Part shown: positions 45,217-57,300 of the stretch, in pieces
Layout: every line of letters starts with the position of its first letter
Numbering within the stretch: position 1 is the stretch's first letter
DNA from: Haliclona indistincta
Lineage: Eukaryota > Porifera > Demospongiae > Haplosclerida > Chalinidae
Direction: 5' to 3'
Assembly: GCA_964017065.1 (NCBI GenBank)
Contig: OZ024790.1
Location: 8,373,864 to 8,437,863 of the forward strand
DNA length: 64,000 nucleotides
The notes under the pieces: generated by a model
What the model was told of the DNA's origin: nothing
Databases searched by the model: none
Seen by the model: only the letters and a program-made list of their open reading frames with translations
Made by a program: the position numbers and the translations under genes

Positions 45217-47409
45217 TTAATCATAAGATTTGCTTGTATCTCTTTCTTCCTCGTGAGTTTGGTGGTGCTTGATAGTATCAGCTGGTGAGAGTGGATACTC
45301 TAGAGCATATCGAAGCTGATCGAGTGTAGAGAAAGCACTGCTGTACTGACTTCCTTGTTGGTGTCTTCGTCTGTGTGAAGGCGATGATATAGTATCAGAT
45401 TCAATGTTCTTTATAGGGAGTGGAAGTAGTTTAGTGTCTGTGCTCTCAGTCACGGCTGGTAGTGGATTGGAGTCTATGTTTGCAAGAAGTAGTTGGCACA
45501 CATCGTGATGGTTGTTATCAAGGGCATATTCAAGCGGTGTCATACCATCGTCGTCAGTGAGTGAGGCTTGGGCACCTGATGCTAGGAGAAGTTCTGAGAT
45601 AGATAAGAATCCATTTTCAGCTGCTTCAAGAAGAGCAGTTGATCCAATTGTATTCTGGATATTCACATTAGCTCCTGCATTTAGTAACATCGAAACTCCT
45701 TCTTTGTAGCCATATTTTGCAGCTGCTAAAAGAGCAGTAGAACCCTCCGCATTTTGAGCATTGATGTCAGCACCTGCTGAAAGTATCATGGCAAGAATGG
45801 TGGTATCTCTTGTGAAGGAAGGTGTTGCTCTATGATCCAGACTATAAGCGTGCAATAACTCTATACCTGCTGCCTGCATCTGTTTAGAACATATTATATG
45901 AAGTGCCGTGAAGTTGTCCTTGTCTTGCAAATTAGGATTAGCACCATTATTTAGTAAAATATGTACCATTTCAGAATGTTCAATATAACAAGCAAGCATG
46001 AGTGCAGTCACACCACATCTATCCTGTGCATTCACTGGAGCTCCTTCACTGATCAGATACTGGACAATATCCGTGTGACAATTGATTGTAGCAATTGCTA
46101 GTGCACTTTGTATTCTTTCATTTGGAATTTGAAACCGAGCTCCGAACTTAACTAGCAGCTTCACTAAATCTTTGTTTGGTGTTCTTAAGCAACACACCAC
46201 CTTTAGAGCAGTGGCACCATACTCGTCTTGTTCATTGACATTCACCTCAGCTCTGAGAAGCAGTTCAGCAATGCTGATAGAATTGTTCCTGCAGGCAAGA
46301 ATGAGAGGTGTGGTTTCACTTGCTGAGTTGCAGTTAGGATCTGCACCAAGGAAGAGTAAAAACTCTACAGCCTCTGTACAATCAGCAGTAATGGCTTGTA
46401 TCAGTGCTGAGCTCAAGTCTGTTTCTTCTTCCTCTGTTTCTTCTTGCTCCAGGATCACAGTGTCTCCTACACTCAGACTCAGAACTCCAACATGTCGCAT
46501 AAACAGCACCTTCTCTTGGGCTCGAGCAGCTAGAGATGCAATGGCTGATTTACGAGTGTACCATGTTACACAAATGCAGCCTTGTTTCACACGAATGTGA
46601 GTAAGAGCACTCGAGTTGGCTTCAAATACATGATCAACGAACCTCTGAAATCGTTTGATAGTTACACTGGGCCAGAAGCCAGTCAGCTTGAAGATAACTT
46701 GTGGCATATCTGCTGAGCTAAATTGATCAAGAAATTCCACTTTCTTCAAAAGGGACAGTTCAGCAATTACGGTAAAATTCTCTAGTTCACACTCGTATTT
46801 CTCCAGCTGTTGCTTCAATGGCTCTCCAACAAACTCTTCTACAATGTCTTTCAGAATCACAGTGTTGAATAAACAAAAGTGTGGTTTGATCTGCTTGAAG
46901 AGACCATCGATGCTAGCAACCTGTGACGACTCCATATCCAAGTTAAGACGTGCGTCCAGAAATCTTTCCAATTCTTTTATCAAAACCTGTTTTCTCTCCA
47001 GAGACATTTTGAGATTCTTAACCACAACAGCAAATTCTCTCTCTAATTTCGAAAAGTCTACCCCAATACTCTTCTCTAGCACTACTCTCACAGTCGATGG
47101 CAGGTTAATCTGGGAGGAGTGGGCAGTTGTGGAGAGCTCGAGGGAGAGCTTGCGGATCTTTTCAGCTAGTACAGTTTCTCCTAATTTCTCCAGAGCTGCT
47201 GCGATCAGTTCCCACGAGGCATTGGGAGTTCGTTTCGTCCACACATCGAACAGTTCTGTTCTGCATCGCGCTGATCCATGGCTCGAAAACTGCTTCTCTA
47301 TGTACGAGAGATCTTCTCGTGGTACGTCCATATACACACCCAGCATGTACCATTCGGTAACCTTAGCAGTCTCCTCAAGAAAAGTGGATAAACTGGGACA
47401 AACAGACAT
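45217..47409 (-). CDS. Death-ankyrin protein, single exon (730 aa)
   Basis: Uninterrupted 730-codon frame from ATG 47409. Residues about 15-85 form a Death domain (KVTEWYMLGVYMDVPREDLSYI, then LFDVWTKR, LIAAALEKLGETVLAEKI). Residues about 105-325 are a helical and mixed region with no family name I can give (ELERFLDARLNL, GFWPSVTIKRFQRFVDHVF, GCICVTWYTRKSAIASL). From about residue 330 to 640 there are eight or so ankyrin repeats (DLSSALIQAITADCTEAVEF, TTPLILACRNNSISIAELLL, CGVTALMLACYIEHSEMVHI, GSTALLAAAKYGYKEGVSML). The tail is Ser-rich and polar. A cytoplasmic scaffold in Death-fold signalling is inferred. Unlike the SAM-ankyrin-Death genes it has no introns, which suggests separate origin or retroposition. 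Confidence 0.85.
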   Translation of the reverse strand: MSVCPSLSTFLEETAKVTEWYMLGVYMDVPREDLSYIEKQFSSHGSARCRTELFDVWTKRTPNASWELIAAALEKLGETVLAEKIRKLSLELSTTAHSSQINLPSTVRVVLEKSIGVDFSKLEREFAVVVKNLKMSLERKQVLIKELERFLDARLNLDMESSQVASIDGLFKQIKPHFCLFNTVILKDIVEEFVGEPLKQQLEKYECELENFTVIAELSLLKKVEFLDQFSSADMPQVIFKLTGFWPSVTIKRFQRFVDHVFEANSSALTHIRVKQGCICVTWYTRKSAIASLAARAQEKVLFMRHVGVLSLSVGDTVILEQEETEEEETDLSSALIQAITADCTEAVEFLLFLGADPNCNSASETTPLILACRNNSISIAELLLRAEVNVNEQDEYGATALKVVCCLRTPNKDLVKLLVKFGARFQIPNERIQSALAIATINCHTDIVQYLISEGAPVNAQDRCGVTALMLACYIEHSEMVHILLNNGANPNLQDKDNFTALHIICSKQMQAAGIELLHAYSLDHRATPSFTRDTTILAMILSAGADINAQNAEGSTALLAAAKYGYKEGVSMLLNAGANVNIQNTIGSTALLEAAENGFLSISELLLASGAQASLTDDDGMTPLEYALDNNHHDVCQLLLANIDSNPLPAVTESTDTKLLPLPIKNIESDTISSPSHRRRHQQGSQYSSAFSTLDQLRYALEYPLSPADTIKHHQTHEEERDTSKSYD

Positions 47410-47439
47410 GATCTATGATATCGTGCAGCCCTAGCTTGC

Positions 47440-47521
47440 TAGTCTCGCGGGGCCCGACGGATTTCGCTTTCAGGAGATTTCGCTTTCCTGAAAGCGAAAT
47501 CCGTCGGGCCCCGCGAGACTA
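47440..47521. mobile_element. 82-bp micro-MITE with 9-bp TSD
   Basis: Almost perfect hairpin whose ends TAGTCTCGCGGGGCCCGACG and complement are flanked by CTAGCTTGC at 47431-47439 and 47522-47530. It shares the TAGTCTCG terminus and the 9-bp target duplication with the element at 23414-24021. It sits just upstream of the Death-ankyrin gene start. Confidence 0.85.
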
Positions 47522-47627
47522 CTAGCTTGCTTGCTTCAAAGCTCGCGGCCTGAGATGACGTCACTCATAATAAATAATTACATAAGCAATAGTTTTCCAT
47601 CATAATACATTTTATTATTATTGATAT

Positions 47628-49888
47628 CTACATTATTGCTAGTTCTGTGCTGTTACAGGATTCGTTCTTGTTCGGATGAAAGAATAAACTTGTTACCGTT
47701 AGCCCGAACAGCATCACGCCCACGCAGCCTATGATCATTACTGCCGGCCAGTAGCTGAATATAGTTGAATACGGAGTCATGTACAGATCCGAGGGCTTCA
47801 CTTGTGTTGAGATCAACGGAGCAGATTCTGAAGAATTTCCAGGCATCTCGTCTTGAGAGAAGGAAGTATCCTGCAGTGTTTCTTGCTTGTATGATAGCAG
47901 TGCTGGTTTAAATGTTTTATTGCACTTGTACTGTGAACTGAGCTGAAGTATAGTCGGAATAAAGAAACAGATAAAGAAGCCCATTAGCCCTGCAAATTTT
48001 AGTACTGTGACTAAATTTGACACAGCCATAGCAACAAAAATAGGCAGGATAGCTGCAACAAATTTCATTCCAATTCGAATAAAAAACGTTTTCCAGGTCT
48101 TGGGGGCTTGGGTGGTGTCTCGACCAAAGAAGACAGTGTAAATATTGTCCACCATTGTCAAGACGACCAGAGGATAAACAGAAATGACGTCAATGCTTGG
48201 GAACAGTATGATGTAGTAGGAGAGAATCCTCAGAGACAGGTTGAATGGAAAATGAGTCAGTGGATCCTGAAACGGAAAAAAAAAACAAAAAAAATTATAC
48301 ACAACTTGACATAACTATACACCTGTTGTGTAGACAAGACAAAGAAATGTGTGTCTTAGTAAACAAAAGCTGCTTTGAACAAACAAAGAAGCGTTACTCG
48401 GCAAGGTCAGCTTCAGTATAAGATACCATACAGTACTGGCACATTGTTATGCTCTAATACCACAGAGACGCATATCGTCTGCCAAGTCCAGTTTACATTG
48501 CTTTTAGGGCATTTTTATTAGGCACATTAATTTTTATACTGCATTGACACAAGATACTTTAGAACTCAGCCAGTTTAGTTTCAATTCTATATAATAGTTA
48601 GCACTTATGAAAGTTGATATTTTGATAGAAACTAAACTGCTTCTAAAGTGTGTAGTATAAACGTTACAGAAGCTCCTTCCTGTGGCTAACAATAGCCGGT
48701 ACAATTATTATATGTCTAGAAACAAGGAACCTTGCACTTTATCACTATTGATAATCATGTGACTATGTTACTCACCCAACTAAGAGTACAAGTCTCAATC
48801 GTACAGTCTTTGAACCACAGAGACACGGTCACTCCAAGCGCCATGTAGAGCGTACCGATCACGATGAACAAGATGTTGAAGTAGGCTCTTAGGTATTGCT
48901 TCTGTTTGACAGGATGAGTGAGTGCTGGAACACCTTGATGAAGAACATGTGCGTACACAAACACTGGTATAGCCTGCAGCCAGTTTTCAAAATTAAAGCG
49001 AGTCACGATCTCCGAATGAGTCGTGGTTATGTTACACACGTCAATATCAGACATGTTTGTCCTCCATGGTCGCGGGCAGGTGTAGATGTTTTGATCAGAA
49101 ATGAGATTAGCAACCGAGAAAAGAATGATAGCTCCAATAGTGACGAATCTTAAAACCCCAAGAATCACTTGGACTATCATCTGCTCTTTCAGCTCGATTA
49201 TAGAAAGAGGAATGACTACACAGGCAAACAAGAATAGACAGAACCAGTAAGCGTTCCTACAAGAGGCGACTGAGGGAAGACTCTCTAAGTGGAACTCAGA
49301 GTTGTTGCACTCGTGAAGCGATCCAAAATTGAGAGGGAGGTTGACTGACCAAGCCGTCCCAGCAACGGTTGAGTAGGAGATACAAGCTAGGAATGTGTAT
49401 GCCGAGAGCACTATTAGATAAGCGTACTTGAGCCAGCGACCGACGAACACCTGACATAGTTCACTTGGTTCGAACTTGCGTGAGAGGACAACCTCAAATT
49501 TTGGGCAAGAAGTGTCATTGTCACTGTCTGACTTATCGTATTCAGCTAATGCCTGCAATTGGAATGAAAAGTGACTTTTTATACTGTACAGTTACAAGAC
49601 TATTCTTCTTACCTGTGCCCTCGCCATGCATTCTAGCTCCCAGAGAGCCGTATTCCAGGTGATGAACGAAATAACAGCCAATGTAACAGCTCCGGCTAGC
49701 AGACCAGCATGAAAGAACGCAAACGGGATGCCCAGAAAACCTGTTCCGAGAACGAAATTTACCATGAAGAAGAATCCAGTGAAAATGTTTACAGTTTTCG
49801 GTCGGCCATCGCTCCCGGCTGTCTTCTTGCCGCGACACAACAGCTTGTCGGCTACGCCGGTCCAAACCACTCGTAACCTCTCAGCCAT
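47628..49888 (-). CDS. amino-acid-transporter-like membrane protein (563 aa)
   Basis: Three exons: 49613-49888, 48776-49552, 47628-48266. About eleven hydrophobic segments are seen. The first, NFVLGTGFLGIPFAFFHAG, matches the opening helix of AAAP/SLC36-38 transporters (N-x-x-x-G-T-G-x-L-x-x-P). Later motifs include WLQAIPVFVYAHVLHQGVPA and ILFPSIDVISVYPLVVLTMV, also typical of that fold; TMEM104 is one possible relative. Several N-glycosylation sites (CNNSEF, TNMSDI, CNITTT) lie in one predicted outside loop. Substrate unknown; proton- or sodium-coupled amino acid transport is the family role. A decayed paralogue lies upstream at 50200-51110. Confidence 0.75.
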
Positions 49889-50199
49889 CGATCAGTACGG
49901 TACTGTGGTGCTGATGAGGTGAGTTTTGATTTCAACCGGAACACAAACGAGCAAACCACATCAAACGATCAGCTGGTCTCGTGATCACACCATACCACAC
50001 CACTAAAGACCAAGATACAATAACACAAACTACACTACACAACTAACCAAAGAGAGTTAACATCTACTTAGCACTTGAGATAGTCCTACCACAAGCTACA
50101 CATAGACAATTAAAGGACTTTACAGGACAATTAAAGGACTTTATCACAGATACAGCATGCCATGGACCACTTGTTTCAGAAAAAATAATTAGTAAAAAT

Positions 50200-51110
50200 C
50201 CCTAAAACAGTGGAACAAACAAGCTAGCTACTATCATTCCGAACAATATCACACCAAAAATAGCAATGACCCCTACTACCGGCCAGTGGCTGAATATAGT
50301 TGAGTATGGAGTCATATACAGGTCACGTTCATTGAAATTCTGTTCCTTAATTATCATCCTTTTCTGCTGCCATTTCTGTTAAGTTGATGTCATGCTTAGT
50401 GGATTTTGGTATTGCTTTTTTGCAGCAAACATTTTCTTGCAGACCCACTGTGAGCAAAGCTGCAGTATAGCTGGAGAGAAAAAGAATGAAATTCAGACAG
50501 CTGTTTGGTAGAACCAGTCCTTTGTCACAGGATACCACAGCCTGTATGCTGTACTACAAGCAACGGTTAGGCAGAAAGTTGGAAAAAGTACAATCACATA
50601 GGAGGAAACTTTGGGAAATATGTTTTCAGATGAAGGGTAGCTTGCCTGCAAAAAATTAACAACACGCAACATCAATAAAATGTTATTATTATGTTCCTCT
50701 CCCAATATTGAGTGTGCAAGTTTCCACTGTACATTGTCTGAACCACAGAGAAACAGACATGCCTTGTAGCACATATACAATACGAGAGACTATAAAGCAA
50801 GGCATTCATAATGTATGTCTGGGCACTCATGTGCAAACATAAGCACAGGAATAGCCACTAGAAGAAACTCCATCAAATAGAGTATATCTTTTGTGCTAGT
50901 ATAACATTGCATTCTTTATTACTTGCTATTTCTGACCACATAATTATCATCAAAATTGTCATTAGGCATCTCTTTTGATTGTTCATCAAAAAAATTACTA
51001 AAGAGAACAGAAAGAGAATATAACTATTCCTCCAATTGTTACAAATCTCATGATGCCTAATGAACAAAGCTTTGTCTATACTTCTTCGAATGAATTCTAT
51101 AAATTATTTT
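50200..51110 (-). pseudogene. decayed paralogue of the transporter gene
   Basis: Matches exons 2-3 of the neighbouring transporter in order but with stops and frame breaks. About 50205-50330 gives DLYMTPYSTIFSHWPVV then LFGMIVASLF (intact gene: DLYMTPYSTIFSYWPAV). About 50830-50870 gives LVAIPVLMFAHE (intact: LQAIPVFVYAHV). The first exon and several TM segments are missing. Confidence 0.75.
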
Positions 51111-51388
51111 AATTCCGAGAAAATTAATGTTTAACATGTACTGTCAGTATCAGTGCTTATAGTTAATTTGCTGATGTGCAAGCACTGCCTAGTGCAGACA
51201 GAATGATACACTGACATGCACACACACATACAAACTCCTCGTGGCTCCGCCCACCGAAGCATGCATGTGATTTGGAGGCCGCTTGTGTCTACTTATTCTC
51301 TCTCTATGATCGACAATAAAAAAAACTAATAATTATGACTTGTTATATAAATGTCTTTTCTTCCTTCTTCAATACAGCAGAATGTGAT
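51111..51388. other. short intergenic segment with repeat end
   Basis: Contains CTCCTCGTGGCTCCGCCCAC at 51236-51255, the inverted form of the GTGGGCGGAACCACGAGGC repeat end seen at 31029. No gene. Confidence 0.5.
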
Positions 51389-53412
51389 TCACATCAGACA
51401 CTGGACAGCTGCAGTGACCAGTATCAGTATCCACAGTAATGATATATCTACAAGAGAATCAGTATTATATAAAGCACTGTCGAGATAGCATAATGATTCA
51501 ACAAACCTGTCACTATTCTGGTAGCTCCACTGCACAGACACACTCGCTCCATGCTTATGTAACGATCCGTCATTGAGTGCTGATTGATTGTACGAGTTGT
51601 TACATTGGATATAGTACCTCTGGCTAGTAGGAAGTAGACACAGTTGTTCCGATCACTGGTCAAAGTAATGTCTCGAGTAGTGTCATTAGTCCTGAGGAGA
51701 CGTGTGAAAAACACTGTGATGTTTCCATTAGCGAGACTAGCTGAGGTGTCAGTGAGGTCTTGTTGTAGATCAGGAAGAGGCATAGTGCGACCAGAAGCCC
51801 ACCTACAAGAACAAGCACTATAATTGTAATCCATAGGCACAGTACAGACCTGTCATCAACAAAGGAATCTGTTTGATCCACAGCACCGACAATAATATCA
51901 CTGCTCGTCTGTTATAGAAGACAATTAGCAGCAAGTGTCGTATAGTATAAAGCATAAAAATAAAATTAATTTGTATTATAGACTAAAGCATTTACCATCA
52001 TTCTGTTATTAGAGAATCCAAGTGCTATATAGTTTCCATTCATTGATGGAGCTTGAACAACAAACGTCACATGTGTCCTTGTAGCTGTCCAAGATATTGT
52101 TGCTGGTCCTAGCCTACAAGGCTAGTAGAGTTTCTGCAAACTAGTCAAGGAAGAGACGAGTAGCTAATTCACTTTGAAACTCAGCCAGTAGGTGCATTCC
52201 CCAGTACATATTGCCGCCTTTTGATTAGCATGGCTGCCATTATAATTATACAAACAAGTTCAAAGCATGCATGCTCAGATACCTGCTGCCATAGAAGTAT
52301 ATATGCAAGCAAATCATAAATGCAAATTAGCCGTAGAAGTTGAATAAATAACATAGGTTCACACAATTATTATGAAGCTTAAGCACTCCTGAAAATTCTT
52401 CATGGAATCTGCATGAAATTCGATTTCTACTTGTTTTGTTCAGCACTGATTGACCAACACATGAATTTTTATGCCTCCACTCACTGCGATGTGGCATCAC
52501 AACTCACCTTGTTTGTTTTCATCAAAAACAACACTTTGGAATGCATCATAGTGTATCACAGCAAAAATTTTACCAAAAAATGAGCTGGAAGCATATGCAC
52601 GGCTGCATGTATGCTGCCGTATGTATCTATAATAAAAACATGCAGTTACTCAACATATTCAGAAATTTCACCATGTTTAGTTCTATCACTATTCACAACA
52701 CCCAAATTATATAGCCTCGTGCACTGGAATGCTATGCATGTCTTGTGCCTTTATAATGATTGTCTATGTACGTGTGATGTTTGACTGGCATGTGTTCTTG
52801 ATGACTACAGACTGACCTAAAGAAGACGAATCCTGTTCCAGTTAGTGGAGTCCATTGGAACTCAATGCTGTTCTTGATCTCTCTGTTAGTGTGTGTGAAT
52901 CGTCCTGTGCTGGGCTCACACGCATGAGGCTTGATACTAGTACTGTTCAGATTTGCAGTCAACTGGTTACCAACAATCACTTGGTCTTTCTCATTGTAGA
53001 GCTGGATGAGGAATCCTCGAAATGTACTGCCAGAGAAACTATGTAGAGTAACTGTGAATTGAAATAGTGTAAATCATGATCAGTGTGAGTGTGGTTTAGT
53101 GCGACGCATAATATGCATTCATAGAGCCTGCGCTATAAGGCTTACTTACCAGTGTATGACTGTCCAGCTGTGTAGAAGTAGCCTCTAATAATTGTTCGAT
53201 AGCTGAAACTCTACTTGAGGACGAAACGATACACTGTATGGAGAAAAGCGACCATTGCCGGGTCCGTTCATCGATGAGTCTGGTCCATGAGGACCTCGCG
53301 GGATCAGATCATCACAAGCCTCTGCAGGTGCTCCGTCTGGCATAGATAAGGCACTGCCGATAAATACGGTAAGAAGCAGAAGCACTGCCGGTCCTGATAT
53401 GAGTACAGCCAT
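51389..53412 (-). CDS. Reeler + DOMON protein, probably GPI-anchored; one frameshift
   Basis: Six exons: 53150-53412, 52817-53051, 51996-52113, 51850-51908, 51507-51802, 51389-51447. A signal peptide (MAVLISGPAVLLLLTVFIGS) precedes a Reeler domain (MPDGAPAEACDDLIPRGPHG, TFRGFLIQLY, GRFTHTNREIKNSIEFQW). A DOMON domain follows (WTATRTHVTFVVQAP, NGNYIALGFSNNRM, SSDIIVGAVD, DSFVDDRWASGRTMPLPD, YFLLARG). The order is as in ferric-chelate reductase 1, but there is no cytochrome b561 membrane domain. The C-terminus is a short hydrophobic tail (DISLLWILILVTAAVQCLM) of the kind cleaved for GPI attachment. Near 53195 the frame changes by one base between SFRPQVEFQ and YRTIIRGYFYTAGQSY, either an error or a real lesion. 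A further exon in the large second intron could have been missed. Confidence 0.7.
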
Positions 53413-54354
53413 TCGTCCTTCTTCTCTATAATGCTAATTTAGGAACTAGTCACGATATGAGCTTTTACGCATCCCCCGACCAAGAAGGTGGATGCTGTTA
53501 CTCGCTATTACATAAACGCGGATGCTGAGCCACACCCTTCAACAACGAGCACGTGATACAAATTTGTGCGGTAAATTTAAATACTATTAATTTTGTAACT
53601 ACAACTGAACACATCGTACAATAGCGTGGAAATGATCATTAGACCAGCGTACTATTACAGGTCAAATTATTTAAAAGCTGTGAGTCACTGTGCTCCTACG
53701 GTACCATGCATCCACTACACGATGATCACAACTCATCACTTACGATGAGTGTAAGAGATCACTGATCACTTTTACTCAGCGTATCAACACATGTACTCAG
53801 ACCTTGGATAAAATAGCTAGGAAGAAGCAATTATGAGAATACATCATTCACTACCAACCCATCACCCACACATAGTGCTCACTGCTAGGTACTATAACTC
53901 TCTTGCCAGTTAATACTACCAACTGCTAGTAATATACAAGACTAGTACAAACACACCATCATAATTATAACATGGTACTAGTCCAGCATTAAAATGACAA
54001 CTGAAAAATTCTTTTAATTTTCAAGCATTCCCAGATTGGATATAGTGAGGTTACCACACTGGTACTCATGTCAGTGGTTTGGGTTTTGTAGACTGTATTG
54101 TAGACTGATTATTGCAGTTAAAACAATGCAACTGTACAAAGAATAAACAACAGTATGGAACTGAACTAAGCTGTGATAAAGAAATGTGACTTGGTCATGA
54201 TACAACTTGGTCAACAGAGTACTTGATAATGCTATGTAACACTACACTGGCTGCAATAGCTATGTGACAAAACAGAATAAAATAATGTTTAAAATAGATC
54301 AGGACTAATTAATTTTTTTTGTCGGCGAGTCTTTCTGTACTGGTTCTAGCTGTG
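53413..54354. other. intergenic, no gene recognised
   Basis: Promoter side of the Reeler/DOMON gene and 3' flank of the TRP gene. Several AATAAA-like runs occur on the minus strand at about 54270-54290. No supported reading frame. Confidence 0.4.
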
Positions 54355-57300
54355 TTAGTCTGCAGCCAGCTGCTGTTTCAGGTAAGATGTGAGATTGGCA
54401 ATTGCCTCCGCCTGCATTTCAAGCTGCTTTTGTAAAGCATTTAGTTTCCATTGAGATTCTAAACACAATACAGTTTGAGAAGTTAACAATTCGATATCAA
54501 AATTTGTAAACTTAATTACCATCAAAAGAAACGTTTTCACCAGTTTCATCATTGGTGATGGCTAGGTAGGAGAAAATCAAATTGTCACAAAATTGTCGTA
54601 AAATTATAATACTGACCTCTCTTTCGTTTAAATTGTGATGATTTTCGATAGAAGTAGACCCGATAGTTCTGGAAAAAATTCAAGATTCACATGACAGCAG
54701 CCTTTACATCAAACAGCCACTAAAAAGCAGCAGTTTAGGAGTGTGGTTGCAGTGTGCACTGTATTTTTTTTGAAAAAGCAAGCAACACACTACCGCAATT
54801 GTAAAATAGTTCGATTGGCTTAGCTCGATGAGCAGTCAATCTCTAAATGTGAGGAACACCAGTTCGTATCCCAGTTTGGAGTTTTCTTTTATTTTAGAGA
54901 TAACAGTAAACCCAAATTAAAATGCCTGGGTGTTTATTCAAGAAATTATGGTAAATTGACCAACCAGTAGGCCTATTTTCTTCTTGAAACAACACCAAGC
55001 CATCTGGTACAGTCCCCACACCCAGACAGCTGAGTGGATTCGATGAAGAACAACAGCTCGTTCCAATCGAATGGATATGCGAGCCTTGTCCAGCTCCTCG
55101 ACATACGTGTTTGAGAACTGAGCAATCAGAAGGTTCAGTAGAATAATGGACACCACAAACAAATAGAGACAATACACAACCACACCAAGCCATCTGAGGA
55201 GAGACATGAGTTAATCGTGACTAGAGTCAATTCTGCAATACTTACCTGTATCCTTCTCTTCCAAACACATATGGATCAATGACTCCTCCTCCCTCGACCA
55301 GAATACGAATACCAGTTAGTAGAGTACGACCAAATGATCTGAGAAATAAATATCATTAGCAATCTCATAGACTGATTATTTTCCCACTAACCCAGTCTCA
55401 TCTGGATGAAGGCACAAACTAGTGTTTCGCGCAGGATTGAATCTGTGATTATTCTGATGAATAGTACAAGGCTCTCCTCTGAGAACTAAATACAGAGCTC
55501 CTCCAAATCCGATGACTGTCATTAAGAACACCACCAGGAACTGAACAATGTCACGATAGACAACCTTCACAAGAATCTTCACGTAAGTGAATAGAGGTCT
55601 GTGTACAAAATCATAAATATGCTACAACTCAGAATTGTGTTCTAGTCAATTATACTTACACTACTAATACTGCGTTCACACTACATGCTGGAACTGAACC
55701 GGGCCAGCCCAGTTGCAAATCTCTGACAGTATGAACAAAACTGAACTGAGCTACATGTACAACTGAACTGCACCATTGTGGCACCCCAACCATAGGTGGG
55801 CCGCTAACTGCATGGTTTGGATGTGTCGGAACTTTGATAATAAAGTGTAGCATTGTTCGGTTCAGCCGGTTCAAATGGACAGTGCGAACAGGGTATAAGA
55901 TTTGTCACTAAGTTTTCGTGAACAGTGAAAACAATTTGCTCTGATCTACATGCAGATCTACACTCAAGAGTAGGTGAACAGAGGTCTGTAAAAGGCATAA
56001 GTCAATAAAATACCGATTCCGGTCACAATAAAATTTATAACCAAGTTCCCAATTGGTTGGTCATAGTATTGCACCCTTTAGGTATGGTTTGACTAATACA
56101 TTACAGAAACAAGAGAAGCTTTGGAACATGAACACATAATTTGGGTTACATGTAACACGATGTAAAGATAGAAATCTGCAAAAGCAGAGCATAAATTAAG
56201 GATGCTCACAACTAATTAATATTCACGGCGCTGCGGTGAGTGTTTCTTGAAAACTAAAGTAGCAGACAGAGCAATATTAGCAGTATAGCAAGTGCTTCTT
56301 GATAGCTGCTCGTATCATGAAATTTAAAGGGCTGGCTTGCTCACAAGAAAACGGAGAGACACGGTCCATGATCGACGTGTTTATGCATAGCTAAATCTCG
56401 GCGGCAAAAACTTCTGTGAGCTCAAGATTTCAGAAATACAAGTTTCAGCAAAGCTACGATCTAGTAACAGAATGTTTTTTTTACGCTAGCGTGCCTGCAC
56501 CTTTGTCAGTCGAGCAACACGGATTTTCCCATTTTTCTCAGCAGTGTGGCGTTGATTTAGAAAAATCGTTCTGTTACTAGATCGCAGCTTTACTGAAACT
56601 TGCATTTCTGGAATCTTGAGCTCACAGAAGTCTTTGCCGCCGAGTTTTATGCATAAACACGTCGGTCATGGACCGTGTCTCTCCGTTTTCTTGCAAGCAA
56701 GCCAGCCCTTTAAATTTCATGATACGAGCAGCTATCAAGACGCACTTGCTATACTGCTAATATCGCTCTGTCTGCTATTTTAGTTTTCAAGAAACACTGA
56801 CCGCAGCACCGTGAATATTAATTAGTTTCGAGCACCCTTAATTTATAGGAATCCAAATTTTCAGAATGACCCAGTATCAATGTTTTGAATTTTGGTGCCC
56901 AGCTAGTTCAGTAAAAGCAAATTTTGGTGAAATGATCCACCAATTTTGCCAAAAATTATTATTCTTTCACCAAATTACCCGCTGTACAGTAGTTTGAAGA
57001 ATAAAGAGGGTTACTGGATAATAACCACTTGAACAGAATTAGAGGTGCTGCAATGTCCTCCTATCTGTTGGCTGTTAAATTGACCACCTGGCTATTGCAG
57101 TGTTTTCTTATGTAATGAAGGCCGCACCGCAGTGTGGTTGCCCTTATTTATTTAGAATACCCATTCATCCACACAGTTGATGTAGAAATCACTAATACCT
57201 TACCGGAAAATGACAAAATACTGGAACATCCTCAAGTACTGAAGCAGGAATGCAATAGCTGCTACAGCCCAGGCAGCTTGTCTTCCACTATAGTGAACTG

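Noticed and set aside
46844..47434. 196-codon plus-strand frame
   Set aside because: Exact antisense of the Death-ankyrin coding exon with no domain of its own.
55656..55998. Minus-strand frames in the large TRP intron
   Set aside because: Not needed for any phase-compatible junction and lack channel motifs; treated as intron.
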